Part shown: piece after piece, positions 5,756 to 14,287 of the stretch
Numbering within the stretch: position 1 is the stretch's first letter
How the letters are laid out: every line of letters begins with the position of its first letter
Source of the DNA: a virus
Strand: one strand, 5' to 3'
Length of the DNA stretch: 38,279 nt
IMG/VR virus record: IMGVR_UViG_3300020474_001067
Coordinates: 1-38,279 of that record
Translations under genes and position numbers: made by a program
The notes under the pieces: model-generated
Seen by the model: only the letters and a program-made list of their open reading frames with translations
The model's database searches: none
Told to the model about the DNA's origin: nothing

Positions 5756-6565
5756 TCAACTGGGTGGGTTTTCACTACCTTGTTGTTGTGAGTGGTGGGT
5801 AACCCTACCCAAATATGGGTCATAGTTCATCCAGTCTCCAATATTAACACTGGCACCTTGTTGTTGCCAATAGTTTGTGAGAGCAGCATGAGGACCCTGG
5901 TGAAAGACCCCAATATGTTCTTGATGAATCGTAGAACCGAATTCCAGATTATACAAGAACAATGGAATGGTATAGGTCTTTCCAGTTTCCAAAATTACAT
6001 CTTCGGAAACTGCTCTGGGAACGACTCCGTTATCCAGTTTGTATTTGTCACCACGGATGTGATGCTTGATTATTTTAGCAGCATGGTGGCGAGAAATCAA
6101 GTAGGCAGCAGCAGAAAAATCATTGATAAATTTCAGATGCAGTTTAACGTGAATGTCTCCCGTTGTGATCGTGGTCATCTGAACACAGTCCCAGTCATAG
6201 GGAAGGTATCCAATAAACTCACGCCAAGTGAAATTCCAATACTTCACTGTGAAGAAGTCTACATCATCTTCAAGAATCATGCAATACTCATCATCAGTCT
6301 CCTCATAGAAGTGCTTGATTGCCTTAAGATGCGACATACAACATCCCAACTCAGCAGGACTGACATTATCAGGAACCTTACCCTTCAGATGCTCAGAAGG
6401 ATCATCCTCCCTAGCATCGTATCCAGCAATTCTAGTATGAGTTTTAATATCCCAATACTTAAACTGCTCCTCCATGAAGAATCTCCGATTCTCATCGGCA
6501 TCTAGATTCAACCAATAGATTGCGGGGAGTCCTTCTAGTTTATGGGTGGACTTATTCTTGTCCAT
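5756..6565 (-). CDS. Glycosyltransferase family 25-type
   Basis: 269 residues from ATG 6565 (MDKNKSTHKLEGLPAIYWLNLD), just past the upstream stop; ATG 6589 (MDGHEF...) is an alternative that overlaps by 20 bases. The GT25 pattern is clear: IYWLNLDADENRR at the start, AELGCCMSHLKAIKHF (the G-C-x-x-SH motif) and CMILEDDVDF, the acidic LEDD motif that binds sugar nucleotide and metal. Known of the family: LPS galactosyl- or glucosyltransferases. It is the last gene of the glycan cluster. The C-terminus is Gln/His-rich (THHSQQQGSENPPS). Donor and acceptor cannot be told from sequence. Confidence 0.85.
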   Translation of the reverse strand: MDKNKSTHKLEGLPAIYWLNLDADENRRFFMEEQFKYWDIKTHTRIAGYDAREDDPSEHLKGKVPDNVSPAELGCCMSHLKAIKHFYEETDDEYCMILEDDVDFFTVKYWNFTWREFIGYLPYDWDCVQMTTITTGDIHVKLHLKFINDFSAAAYLISRHHAAKIIKHHIRGDKYKLDNGVVPRAVSEDVILETGKTYTIPLFLYNLEFGSTIHQEHIGVFHQGPHAALTNYWQQQGASVNIGDWMNYDPYLGRVTHHSQQQGSENPPS

Positions 6566-6569
6566 CTTA

Positions 6570-7370
6570 CTAAATTCGTGTCCATCCATCGGGCGTTACG
6601 TCTTTTGTATCGTGAATTTTTGTATAACCCTCAGCGCCAAACCACTGACGGGGAGCAATTACTTGCTTATCTACATTAGCAGAGAGCCATGCCCCCCACC
6701 AAGAGAAAGTAGAATTGGCAATGATGAAATCATCACAAAGAGACATCAAACACAAGTCGATACGATTGTCCTCGTTCTCAGAAATCATAAAATTATTTCC
6801 GGAAAAGAGTTCTTGCTGATTACACCATGCAGGATCATCAGAGAAAACAATCACACTACGGTATGCCTCAAAGTTCGACAATGCTTTCTTGTAATAATCA
6901 AGAGTGCATGGAGGATGATTAGCAGAGTTGGTCACATAATCAGTACGGCGAACGTGCAATGCAATGGGACTCTCTACACCCTCCATCATTTCCTTACATG
7001 GATTTAGAATCGCATCTTTAAATGTAAAGTCTTGACGAATCTCATCTGCAATGTGCTTAAAGTATTTTTCTGTTTGGAAGTATCCCTGCAAAACTACATC
7101 GTCAGGACACTGGTCAAACAACTCCTTGTCAAAGTGAAAGTGTCTTTCAGCAAGAGTAGGTGCCTCGTATATGCCAGTCTTAACTTTCAAGTCAAAAGAG
7201 TCAAACAACTCTGTCCGAAGCATGTTACCAATGCCATCATCCATAAAGTCAGAATGATATGAAATCATATAATCATATCCATGATGCCTAGCAATGCCCT
7301 TTAGAGAGGCATACTGGAACATCTGATTGGCAAGTCTGCCCATTCGTCCAAGATTATTAAATCCAATCAT
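6570..7370 (-). CDS. GT11 alpha-1,2-fucosyltransferase-like protein (copy 1)
   Basis: 266 residues of the GT11 type. The N-terminus MIGFNNLGRMGRLANQMFQYAS matches the family start (GxxGRLxNQMFQYA). LHVRRTDYV near residue 140 is the HxRRxD GDP-fucose-binding motif, and ANSTFSWWGAWLS near residue 225 is the second conserved motif. Known reaction: transfer of L-fucose from GDP-fucose to galactose. It overlaps the upstream gene by four bases (ATGA). A second, diverged GT11 copy lies at 12582-13439 in the same cluster. Confidence 0.9.
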   Translation of the reverse strand: MIGFNNLGRMGRLANQMFQYASLKGIARHHGYDYMISYHSDFMDDGIGNMLRTELFDSFDLKVKTGIYEAPTLAERHFHFDKELFDQCPDDVVLQGYFQTEKYFKHIADEIRQDFTFKDAILNPCKEMMEGVESPIALHVRRTDYVTNSANHPPCTLDYYKKALSNFEAYRSVIVFSDDPAWCNQQELFSGNNFMISENEDNRIDLCLMSLCDDFIIANSTFSWWGAWLSANVDKQVIAPRQWFGAEGYTKIHDTKDVTPDGWTRI

Positions 7371-8188
7371 TCGACTTTTGCTTTCTGAGTTTTAAGGTAC
7401 TCCTGTGCATCATAATAGTCCAAGAGCTGTTGAGTGTCAAACTTAAGAATCATCTCATACAGGTTTTTATTGTTTTCAATATATGGGTTGGTAAACCAGG
7501 AGTTAGGAGTTCTCTCATGCTCCATATGATAGACGTTTCCATCATATCTACCAACATTATATCCAAGGAGTTTGAATCGATGATACCTTTCATTATCTTC
7601 ATACCCGTAAGCAATGAAGTTCTCATTCTCTAGACCACCTTGAATATATTTTTCAGTAGAATAGAACTGACAGAATCCATACTTAGCATCATATACTCTA
7701 GACTGCTCACGCAGAATACTCAGATCGTAATCGTTGTTAATGAACCTAGAGACTAAATCATCGTCAGTGAAAATCTGATATTGCCAATTACCATCACCAT
7801 AAGGATAGACCATATCATAGGTGCCATCCAAGATCATCTCTTCACATTTTTGGTAGGACTCAAGGGGGAGAAGAATGTCACAGTCATAATTAACAACAAC
7901 AGGAGTCTTTGTCATCATCACCATATCATTGAGAAGTCTAGTTCTATGGAAGAACTGATCATCGTTCTTCTCAAAGACGTGAATCAATCGCTTACACTTC
8001 TCTTCACCTACACACTCTTTAATTTGAGATAGTGCAGATGCCTCAAAAGCAGATTCCGAATCTGCCTCTTTGATAATAAGAGTGCAGTCGGTATTATCAA
8101 GGAGATAGATTGAACTAACTACCACATTTCGCAATCGATCAAACGATTCGATTCGCAGTGGCACAATAAAAGTAGTATTACTCAGCAT
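7367..8188 (-). CDS. GT2/GT7-like glycosyltransferase
   Basis: 273 residues. It opens like a GT-A enzyme (TTFIVPLRIESFDRLRNVVVSS) and carries VVVNYDCDILLPLESY, an acidic D-x-D-type donor site. The second half has GLENENFIAYGYEDNERYHRF and VYHMEHERT, which resemble the galactosyltransferase GT7 C-terminal signature (G-Y-E-D-x-D/E with a following His-rich motif). The likely job is to extend a polysaccharide chain. The ATG overlaps the upstream stop by 11 bases. Specificity is unknown. Confidence 0.75.
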   Translation of the reverse strand: MLSNTTFIVPLRIESFDRLRNVVVSSIYLLDNTDCTLIIKEADSESAFEASALSQIKECVGEEKCKRLIHVFEKNDDQFFHRTRLLNDMVMMTKTPVVVNYDCDILLPLESYQKCEEMILDGTYDMVYPYGDGNWQYQIFTDDDLVSRFINNDYDLSILREQSRVYDAKYGFCQFYSTEKYIQGGLENENFIAYGYEDNERYHRFKLLGYNVGRYDGNVYHMEHERTPNSWFTNPYIENNKNLYEMILKFDTQQLLDYYDAQEYLKTQKAKVE

Positions 8189-8915
8189 AGTCTCTTGTCT
8201 CCTTGTGCTTTTCAGTTACGTATTCTAACTCCTTACTGTTTGCTTGCCAAGACCCATCAGGGTGTTCGCAAGTGATATCTAGTTCAGCGTTGGATGAGAT
8301 TCTATAATCTCCCTCTCTACTACAAACACAGATGTCATCAATAATATCAGGCATACCATGAAAATATCTCATCCTATGATAGAACTCTGTGTCCATCAAC
8401 ATCTTACATTCAGGGTCAAAGTATTCTAGACACTCTCTCCTCAATGCAACAATAGAAGGTCCACCCATAAAGTTCTGTCCCTCTAAAAGATGTTCAGACC
8501 AACGTGGAACCATAGGACGATAGAAGTTTTTTCCATCAGACGTATGAGAAAATCCTGTCACCACCCACGCGCATTCACTTTCATTGAATCGATTACGAAT
8601 CTTTTCCAATGCAGCATCATCAGTAAACAAATCATCCTGGAACATAATCTTAACCAGGTCACCAGAGCAATGCTTTAATGCGTTGTTAGTGTTAGCAGGA
8701 CCGTTCCCTCTATCATAAAAGTTTCTAATGTATGTTACGGGAAAAGTATTGGAATACTTATCACATACATCAAGAATGTCATTGTCCTGTGAGTGATCAG
8801 AAACAACAACTTCTATATCTCTATATGTCTGATTATCAATAGTATCGAACATTTCTGTAAGAAACTTTGCACCAAGACCACTCATACCATAGGCAGGGAT
8901 AGCAATAGAAATCAT
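8178..8915 (-). CDS. Glycosyltransferase family 2
   Basis: 245 residues. The start ISIAIPAYGMSGLGAKFLTEMFDTI, then TYRDIEVVVSDHSQDNDI and NGPANTNNALKHCSGDLVKIMFQDDLF, give the GT2 Rossmann-like core with a Q-D-D metal-binding motif. MLMDTEFYHRM further on resembles the catalytic-base region (ED/D-T-E). It is an inverting transferase of unknown donor. ATGA overlap with the preceding fucosyltransferase-like gene supports one operon. Confidence 0.85.
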   Translation of the reverse strand: MISIAIPAYGMSGLGAKFLTEMFDTIDNQTYRDIEVVVSDHSQDNDILDVCDKYSNTFPVTYIRNFYDRGNGPANTNNALKHCSGDLVKIMFQDDLFTDDAALEKIRNRFNESECAWVVTGFSHTSDGKNFYRPMVPRWSEHLLEGQNFMGGPSIVALRRECLEYFDPECKMLMDTEFYHRMRYFHGMPDIIDDICVCSREGDYRISSNAELDITCEHPDGSWQANSKELEYVTEKHKETRDYAE

Positions 8916-9781
8916 CGTAGTGCTGTCCCCACTCGTTTTGCCATCCTCAGGAAAGTGCTCTGTTTGCCCGTGTCAAAGGGGTTAGAAAGAGATAGGAGAA
9001 TAAAGTCTACCACTGCCTCTTTAACGTGCTCAGCACCCCTCTCTACGTTGAACACAGAGTGCCTACCATCATCATCGGTATATGGATGATGCCATTCTCC
9101 TTCAGGAATATACTTTTCAGTCTGATGAACCTTCTGATAAGAGAATGCATTAGGTAACTCATTAAACCTTGCTTCAGTATCAGGGTCATCAGAACATACA
9201 AAGAACTTCTTATCACCTGCTTTTGCGACTGTCTGAATCCAGTGATCAACATCAAACGATTCGATATTCACAAAGTCAGTCATACGCAGGTGAATACCAT
9301 AGTAACCCTGCCGCAATTCATTTTCATCCAAGAACTTACCAACAGTGGCAAGAACATCATCACTGAATTTAAGGTCTCTAATAGTCTTCTTGATTTCCTC
9401 CTCAGGAATCCAATCATATAGCAAAGGAGTGTAATAGAAGACTGGTTTGTCTGAAGAGTTTACGAAGTTTCGAAATGACTCAACATTCATATTACTTGGT
9501 TCCATCCTACCAGGACTTCTGAAGAACTGTAGATAGGATGCGTCACATGAGAGAAGATTATATTGTTCTCCAATAGAATAATATTCTCTAATGTTTGTAT
9601 CAGTTGCCTCAAGATCATTTTCTCTGGAGAAAAGTTCATAGAACCTTGCTCTACACATATTTGTGCTAGGCCAACTTACCGTGACTGGTAGATTACACAG
9701 TCTCGCTAGTGTAATGCCACCAATCAAACCACTATATCTATTACCAAAACTGCCGTCGCAGCATACATGAAAATGTTTCAT
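8912..9781 (-). CDS. Fucosyltransferase-like protein of the GT23/GT65/GT68 fold
   Basis: 289 residues from ATG 9781, which overlaps the methyltransferase stop as TGATG (a GTG one codon earlier is possible). The N-terminus HVCCDGSFGNRYSGLIGGITLARL has the glycine-rich G-N-R-x-x-G loop, and GIHLRMTDFV near residue 165 is an HxRxxD motif, as in GDP-fucose-using O- and alpha-1,6-fucosyltransferases. The family assignment is by these motifs only. Together with two GT11 genes and a GT10-like gene it makes four likely GDP-fucose-type transferases in one cluster. Confidence 0.6.
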   Translation of the reverse strand: MKHFHVCCDGSFGNRYSGLIGGITLARLCNLPVTVSWPSTNMCRARFYELFSRENDLEATDTNIREYYSIGEQYNLLSCDASYLQFFRSPGRMEPSNMNVESFRNFVNSSDKPVFYYTPLLYDWIPEEEIKKTIRDLKFSDDVLATVGKFLDENELRQGYYGIHLRMTDFVNIESFDVDHWIQTVAKAGDKKFFVCSDDPDTEARFNELPNAFSYQKVHQTEKYIPEGEWHHPYTDDDGRHSVFNVERGAEHVKEAVVDFILLSLSNPFDTGKQSTFLRMAKRVGTALR

Positions 9782-10575
9782 CACTCACTCAGGTCATCAA
9801 TGTAAAATGCTTCTGTCTCTTTTTGGAAGTAACCAAGGACTCTATTTCTGTCTTCAAAAATGTCAGACCAGTCATCAATATTCTCTTTATAGTTCTTCTT
9901 TTTCTTGATGTGAACTGTAGTCAGTCCCCAAGATTCAGGACGATGAAGCACAGAGATGTAATCATCTTCATAAGTAAATCCTTCGTTACCATGCTTCTCA
10001 AATAGTTCAGTGATACCAAAGAAGCGACCAACTGCAACCTCAGGACGATCCCACTGAATACCTTTCTCCTTAACTTCAGGAACCCAAGTAAGGTCATGCA
10101 TTCCTGCTGGCCAGTTAGTATCATGGAAGACAATATATCCATCCTCCTCCATATGATCCCACCAATTATAGAGTTCTGATGCAACCTGAGCAGCAACATG
10201 AATAGAATCTACAAAGAGAAGTTTTACAGTACCATACTCTTCAGTATCCCATGCCTTACCTACACTAGAACTGTCACCCTGAATTATTTTATAAGTTGGA
10301 TACTCACCAAGGTCAAATCCAAGACGCCTGAACTGAGTATCAACTCCGTAGACTGTATTGTTTCGCTCTACAGAATCATATGTCATGGTAAGAGAGGACA
10401 CACCATAGTCAACCCCCAGGTCAACAAAGACGTTATTCTCTCCACACTTGTCTACTACTCTTGCAAGTTGATAGAGGTTTGTTCCAAGGTTACTAAAAAC
10501 AAAATTCTCTTCCGTTGAGAAGTTCCATCCACCATAGTTACCGGCACGGATGCCTTTTCCAATCGTTACTGTCAT
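9781..10575 (-). CDS. Class I SAM-dependent methyltransferase
   Basis: 264 residues from ATG 10575 (MTVTIGKGIRAGNYGG), two bases after the AsnB-like stop; ATG 10596 gives a seven-residue longer protein. FVDLGVDYGVSSLTM is motif I for S-adenosylmethionine. VKLLFVDSIHVAAQVASELY then GYIVFHDTNW match the Methyltransf_24 / cephalosporin hydroxylase-like group, which modifies sugars in polysaccharide clusters. Likely job: O- or N-methylation of a sugar in the phage-directed glycan. The target cannot be read from sequence. Confidence 0.8.
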   Translation of the reverse strand: MTVTIGKGIRAGNYGGWNFSTEENFVFSNLGTNLYQLARVVDKCGENNVFVDLGVDYGVSSLTMTYDSVERNNTVYGVDTQFRRLGFDLGEYPTYKIIQGDSSSVGKAWDTEEYGTVKLLFVDSIHVAAQVASELYNWWDHMEEDGYIVFHDTNWPAGMHDLTWVPEVKEKGIQWDRPEVAVGRFFGITELFEKHGNEGFTYEDDYISVLHRPESWGLTTVHIKKKKNYKENIDDWSDIFEDRNRVLGYFQKETEAFYIDDLSE

Positions 10576-10576
10576 G

Positions 10577-11911
10577 TCAGAATCCAATTTTTTCATTTTC
10601 ACAGAAGGGATAATTATTTTCAGTCAGATAATTATAAAGAACTGATTTATATTTGGAGTTCTTTAACTCAGGAGCAAGTGAAAGAAACTCTTGTACGACA
10701 TATTTATCCAGGTACGGGTATCTGGTTTCAAGACCAAAAGACCCTGCGACGTGTTCTTCTTTTGCGATGTATGTTTCTTGTGAACTGCCATAAAACGATG
10801 CCCAAGGGAAAATAGTTGTAAGGTCGTCAGGAAATAGTCCACCAAAGTTACTGTGAGAATACTTTTTAGTCCCACCGAAACCATAATCCGAAAACAGTTC
10901 ATCTGCTCCAGAACCAGAAAGATAGATTTTTCTTTCATCTTTTTTTGCCAAAGTGCAGACAGCAACTAAACTTCCTGCTCCATGGTCATCTTTAATGTTC
11001 ATATGATATTCATTATAGTCGCTGGAACTAGAGTGAATAGTATTCTTAAATGGTTCTACATTATCAATCAGATACTTGGTAAGTGACTGGCGACCAGGAC
11101 CATACTCATCGATAGTAAACTTTTCATACTGAGATTCGCCACTGATAAGGTCATGTCTACCAGTAAGCACAGGCATATTCTCAGTGCCAGTGATACTGTA
11201 TGCTTTATATGGGATGCCTTGCCGTCTCAATTCACATGCAATAGAACCACTATCGTATCCACTAGAGAGTCCGATAAAGACTTTCTCCCGAATACCCTTA
11301 GTTCTCTTACGAATGGACTCCGCAAACGCAGCATTCCAATCATCAAAGGTAGTCTTGTTCTGAGTCAAATCAAACTTAAACACTGGACCTTGATCCAGAA
11401 CCTTCAGAGTGTCCATGTCCAGGAGCATCCTGGTGTTTGCAGGTATCTTCTTGATATCAGTAAACCCAAGGGCAAGCAGGGCAGACTCAAAGGTCGCTAC
11501 ACCAATCTTATCTCCATTGATAGCATACCAAATCGGTTTAGTGGCGAAGACATCTGACGATAAAACAATACGTTCGTTCGCATAATCCACAAGGCAAATT
11601 GCAAACTCACCATCCAACATATTTGGAAAGTGAAATCCATGCTGCAGATACTTTGGAATAATACATTCACCATCGGAGTTGTAGTGCTCCATGGCGTTGT
11701 AAATCTCTCCATTGTATACACATGCAATTTGCCTCTCCTCATTGAGGAAAGGTTGTGGAGTGAACTCACCACTAATACTGAGAAGATTGTGAACGAAAGT
11801 ATAATCACCAACTTCTACAACATTAGTACTGTCTGGTCCACGATCTTCCATGTATCGGTTTACATGGTCAAGATCCTCTATCTCTTTATTCGTAAAAAGA
11901 AAACTACACAT
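10577..11911 (-). CDS. AsnB-like glutamine-dependent amidotransferase with altered synthetase site
   Basis: 444 residues, shorter than the usual 500-600 of AsnB. The glutaminase half is intact: Cys2 right after Met (MCSFLF), RGPDS and CVYNGEIYN. The synthetase half has the PP-loop as GLSSGYDSG (SGGxDS expected) and LSGSGADELFSDY where AsnB has SGEGxDExFGGY, so the conserved Glu of that motif is Ser. ETRYPYLDKYVV is conserved. Asparagine synthetase makes Asn from Asp and Gln. Here the cluster context and changed residue suggest amidation of another carboxylate, for example a uronic acid (inference). It overlaps the neighbouring gene by one base. Confidence 0.85.
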   Translation of the reverse strand: MCSFLFTNKEIEDLDHVNRYMEDRGPDSTNVVEVGDYTFVHNLLSISGEFTPQPFLNEERQIACVYNGEIYNAMEHYNSDGECIIPKYLQHGFHFPNMLDGEFAICLVDYANERIVLSSDVFATKPIWYAINGDKIGVATFESALLALGFTDIKKIPANTRMLLDMDTLKVLDQGPVFKFDLTQNKTTFDDWNAAFAESIRKRTKGIREKVFIGLSSGYDSGSIACELRRQGIPYKAYSITGTENMPVLTGRHDLISGESQYEKFTIDEYGPGRQSLTKYLIDNVEPFKNTIHSSSSDYNEYHMNIKDDHGAGSLVAVCTLAKKDERKIYLSGSGADELFSDYGFGGTKKYSHSNFGGLFPDDLTTIFPWASFYGSSQETYIAKEEHVAGSFGLETRYPYLDKYVVQEFLSLAPELKNSKYKSVLYNYLTENNYPFCENEKIGF

Positions 11912-12585
11912 TATCGTTGATGATCTGACGTAATTACTTGGGGTAAAATCTCATTTAACATAAGTCCATTTGCTCTACCCGGCATGATTGCAGGCGTGAT
12001 GCCATGCATATCCATAGCAAAAGGAAGACTCAGTTGATCTCTAGAAGAGAACTTACAAATCAACTCCCACCATGTTAGCATAAGTGCTTGAATCTCCAAA
12101 GTATTTCTTTGGATTCTACAGGGGAGTTCATACAAACCACCATGCTTCCTATAACGACGTGATTCATAGAAAACCATTTGACTCTGAACAAACTCAAGGG
12201 AGTCAAACTTAACTTGCTTGATAAGTTCTGCCTCCTCATACACACAATCCCTTTCAGGGTGCTTGAAGAGAGCAATGTCACTGTCCTTCAGATACGTTTC
12301 TATAATCTCTTTTGGGTCCATCTTGACTGCATGAGTAGCGTCAACCCAAATATAGTAGTCGTATCCAGGGACAAATAGGTGAGGCATGATCTTGTAGATC
12401 TTTGCATTCCTTCTGTTCGCATATCTGTTATCAATAGAGAAGTTACGCAGTGGCATACGAGTCCACATGGAATCCTCAATCAATTCTTCTTCTGTAAAAG
12501 CAAAGTAATCTGCAGAATCATATTTAACACTAACCTCTGCAGGTAAAGAGGCACCCACAGAGGAAGTCAAGACAGCAATTTTCAT
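11911..12585 (-). CDS. TOD1/MUCI70 (DUF616)-like putative glycosyltransferase
   Basis: 224 residues. The motif run RNFSIDNRYANRRNAKIYKIMPHLFVPGYDYYIWVDAT (about residues 47-84) matches the DUF616 / TOD1-MUCI70 family, whose core is an N-R-x-AK-x-x-K-x-x-PH-x-x-F block followed by a Y-x-IWVD acidic motif. The WVD likely binds metal and sugar nucleotide. HPERDCVYEEAELI follows, a conserved His-Pro-x-Arg-x-C block. Family function is glycosyltransferase-like and little characterised in bacteria and phages. ATG overlaps the upstream gene as ATGA. Confidence 0.7.
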   Translation of the reverse strand: MKIAVLTSSVGASLPAEVSVKYDSADYFAFTEEELIEDSMWTRMPLRNFSIDNRYANRRNAKIYKIMPHLFVPGYDYYIWVDATHAVKMDPKEIIETYLKDSDIALFKHPERDCVYEEAELIKQVKFDSLEFVQSQMVFYESRRYRKHGGLYELPCRIQRNTLEIQALMLTWWELICKFSSRDQLSLPFAMDMHGITPAIMPGRANGLMLNEILPQVITSDHQR

Positions 12586-13439
12586 AACTCAATCCAATTT
12601 TTATTTTCAGGGACTAGATCAGAGGTGTCGTGGTCATATGCTTTACCAAACCACATCTTAGGTGAAATCAGTTTACGGGTTCTATCTTTCTGAAGATAAC
12701 CACCCCACCATGATAGCGAACTGTTGGCAGTGATGCCACCATCACACAGAGACATGAGGCACAAGTCCACAAAGGGAACCAGAGCACCATCTTCATGCGT
12801 ATCAGTTGACTCTGACATATTAAACCTATCAGCAGAGAAGAACTCCTGCTCTTTACACCAATCAATAGAGTCAGAGAAAACAATCACAGGAGTATCTTCT
12901 GGGAAGTACTCAAGTGCATTCTGATAATATTCAATAGGTTGGAGTGGATGATGGTCCTGAAGGTTGGTATATGCCCATTTAAACCCTCTCTTGTCTGCAA
13001 GATTAGGATCACCACGACGAACATGCAACATTATAGGACGAGTATCAAATCCACTCATCATTTCTTCACAAGGTTTTACAATTTCATCATGAAACTGTAA
13101 GTCATTCCGAATGACATCTTCAATCTCTACAAAATACTTATCTGTCTGATAGCAACCAAGCAGGTTCACATTGTCAGGACAGTTGTCATACAGGTTCTCA
13201 TCAAAATGAAAATGTGCCTCCTGAACCCCTTGCTGGGTATTCAGAAAAGCAATGTTCTCTTCTTTGATTCCATCCAACTTAAAGCATTCATGAACACCAT
13301 AGTTATCAATACTGTCGTATGGGGGAGGAAATACAAAGTCAAATCCTTTATGTGCTGCAATGCCACGGAGAGAAGCATACTGGAACAGTTGATTGCCTAA
13401 GCGACCACTGTTACCAAGTCCGTTAAATCCAATAGTCAT
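12582..13439 (-). CDS. GT11 alpha-1,2-fucosyltransferase-like protein (copy 2)
   Basis: 285 residues. MTIGFNGLGNSGRLGNQLFQYASL at the start, MLHVRRGDPN near residue 145 (HxRRxD donor motif) and ANSSLSWWGGYLQ near residue 240 define GT11. It has an insertion around FKWAYTNLQDHHPLQP that copy 1 lacks, so the two copies probably use different acceptors. It overlaps both neighbours by four bases. Confidence 0.9.
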   Translation of the reverse strand: MTIGFNGLGNSGRLGNQLFQYASLRGIAAHKGFDFVFPPPYDSIDNYGVHECFKLDGIKEENIAFLNTQQGVQEAHFHFDENLYDNCPDNVNLLGCYQTDKYFVEIEDVIRNDLQFHDEIVKPCEEMMSGFDTRPIMLHVRRGDPNLADKRGFKWAYTNLQDHHPLQPIEYYQNALEYFPEDTPVIVFSDSIDWCKEQEFFSADRFNMSESTDTHEDGALVPFVDLCLMSLCDGGITANSSLSWWGGYLQKDRTRKLISPKMWFGKAYDHDTSDLVPENKNWIEL

Positions 13440-14287
13440 TTGTAGTTTTTCCTCATTTCATTATACACCTTTCTAATACCAACATCAATGGTAGTTTTGG
13501 GGACCCACCAATTTAAAATATAATTATCTGCTTCATTTCTCTTATCCATCTGAACACTATCTTTTGCTAGACCAGGTTTGATCTCAATGTCATAGTTACC
13601 ATCAACAGCAAAGCATCCTTTAATAATAGAGGCAACTTCTTTGATTGTTTCTGACCTGAATGATGTAATGTGAAGAGGATCCTCTGGTTTGAAGTCAGTA
13701 TAGTTTTCCATAACCGTCTCCAATGCTTCACAGCAGTCTTCAGCATAGAGAAACTGACGTTCTTCAGTGCCATCGGTCAACATCTCAAATTGACCCTCTT
13801 CAAACCCTCTACGGATAAAGTCAGTGATGACATGTGCTTTCTCCATATCCTTTTCAATTCCATAGACATTCCAGAACTTAACAGTCAGTCCTTTGAGTGC
13901 AGTAGTATGAAGTTCACCAACACGTTTCATCACACCATAAGGAGAGTAAGACATGTTACTCATTTGGGATGAAGCAAAGACAAATCTCTTTTTATATTTG
14001 CCAAGTAAACGAAAAGTATTTGCCATCATACGAGTATTGTTATTCACAAACTCAAATGTATGTTGATACTTTTTCAAGTATCTGGAACCTCCTACATCAA
14101 AAGCAAGAAAGAATACAAAATCAGCGTACTGAATTGCATTCTCTACTACAGTATTAGGTGTCACTCTTAAATCATATTGAACACCATTTACAATATCAAC
14201 ATTGCTTACATGATGTCCTTTGTCTTTTAGGTACTCAGATAGATAAGCACCAATCTGTCCAGAAGATCCTAGGATTGTAATATTCAT
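13436..14287 (-). CDS. NAD-dependent epimerase/dehydratase (extended SDR)
   Basis: 283 residues. ILGSSGQIGAYLSEYL is the GxxGxxG dinucleotide loop; FVFASSQMSNMSYSPYGVMK gives the Ser and the YxxxK catalytic pair. FWNVYGIE and EERQFLYAEDCCEAL are typical sugar-nucleotide SDR motifs. The substrate is unknown. In this cluster it could reduce or epimerise the keto sugar left by the ColD-like enzyme, in the way ColC does (inference). It overlaps both neighbours by four bases. Confidence 0.85.
   Translation of the reverse strand: MNITILGSSGQIGAYLSEYLKDKGHHVSNVDIVNGVQYDLRVTPNTVVENAIQYADFVFFLAFDVGGSRYLKKYQHTFEFVNNNTRMMANTFRLLGKYKKRFVFASSQMSNMSYSPYGVMKRVGELHTTALKGLTVKFWNVYGIEKDMEKAHVITDFIRRGFEEGQFEMLTDGTEERQFLYAEDCCEALETVMENYTDFKPEDPLHITSFRSETIKEVASIIKGCFAVDGNYDIEIKPGLAKDSVQMDKRNEADNYILNWWVPKTTIDVGIRKVYNEMRKNYK

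Noticed and set aside
10698-10705. GATAAATA inside the AsnB-like gene, and similar boxes at 25443 and in nrdA near 28729
   Set aside because: They fall on the codons for D-K-Y or H-K-Y in genes without a following late gene, so coincidence is likely.
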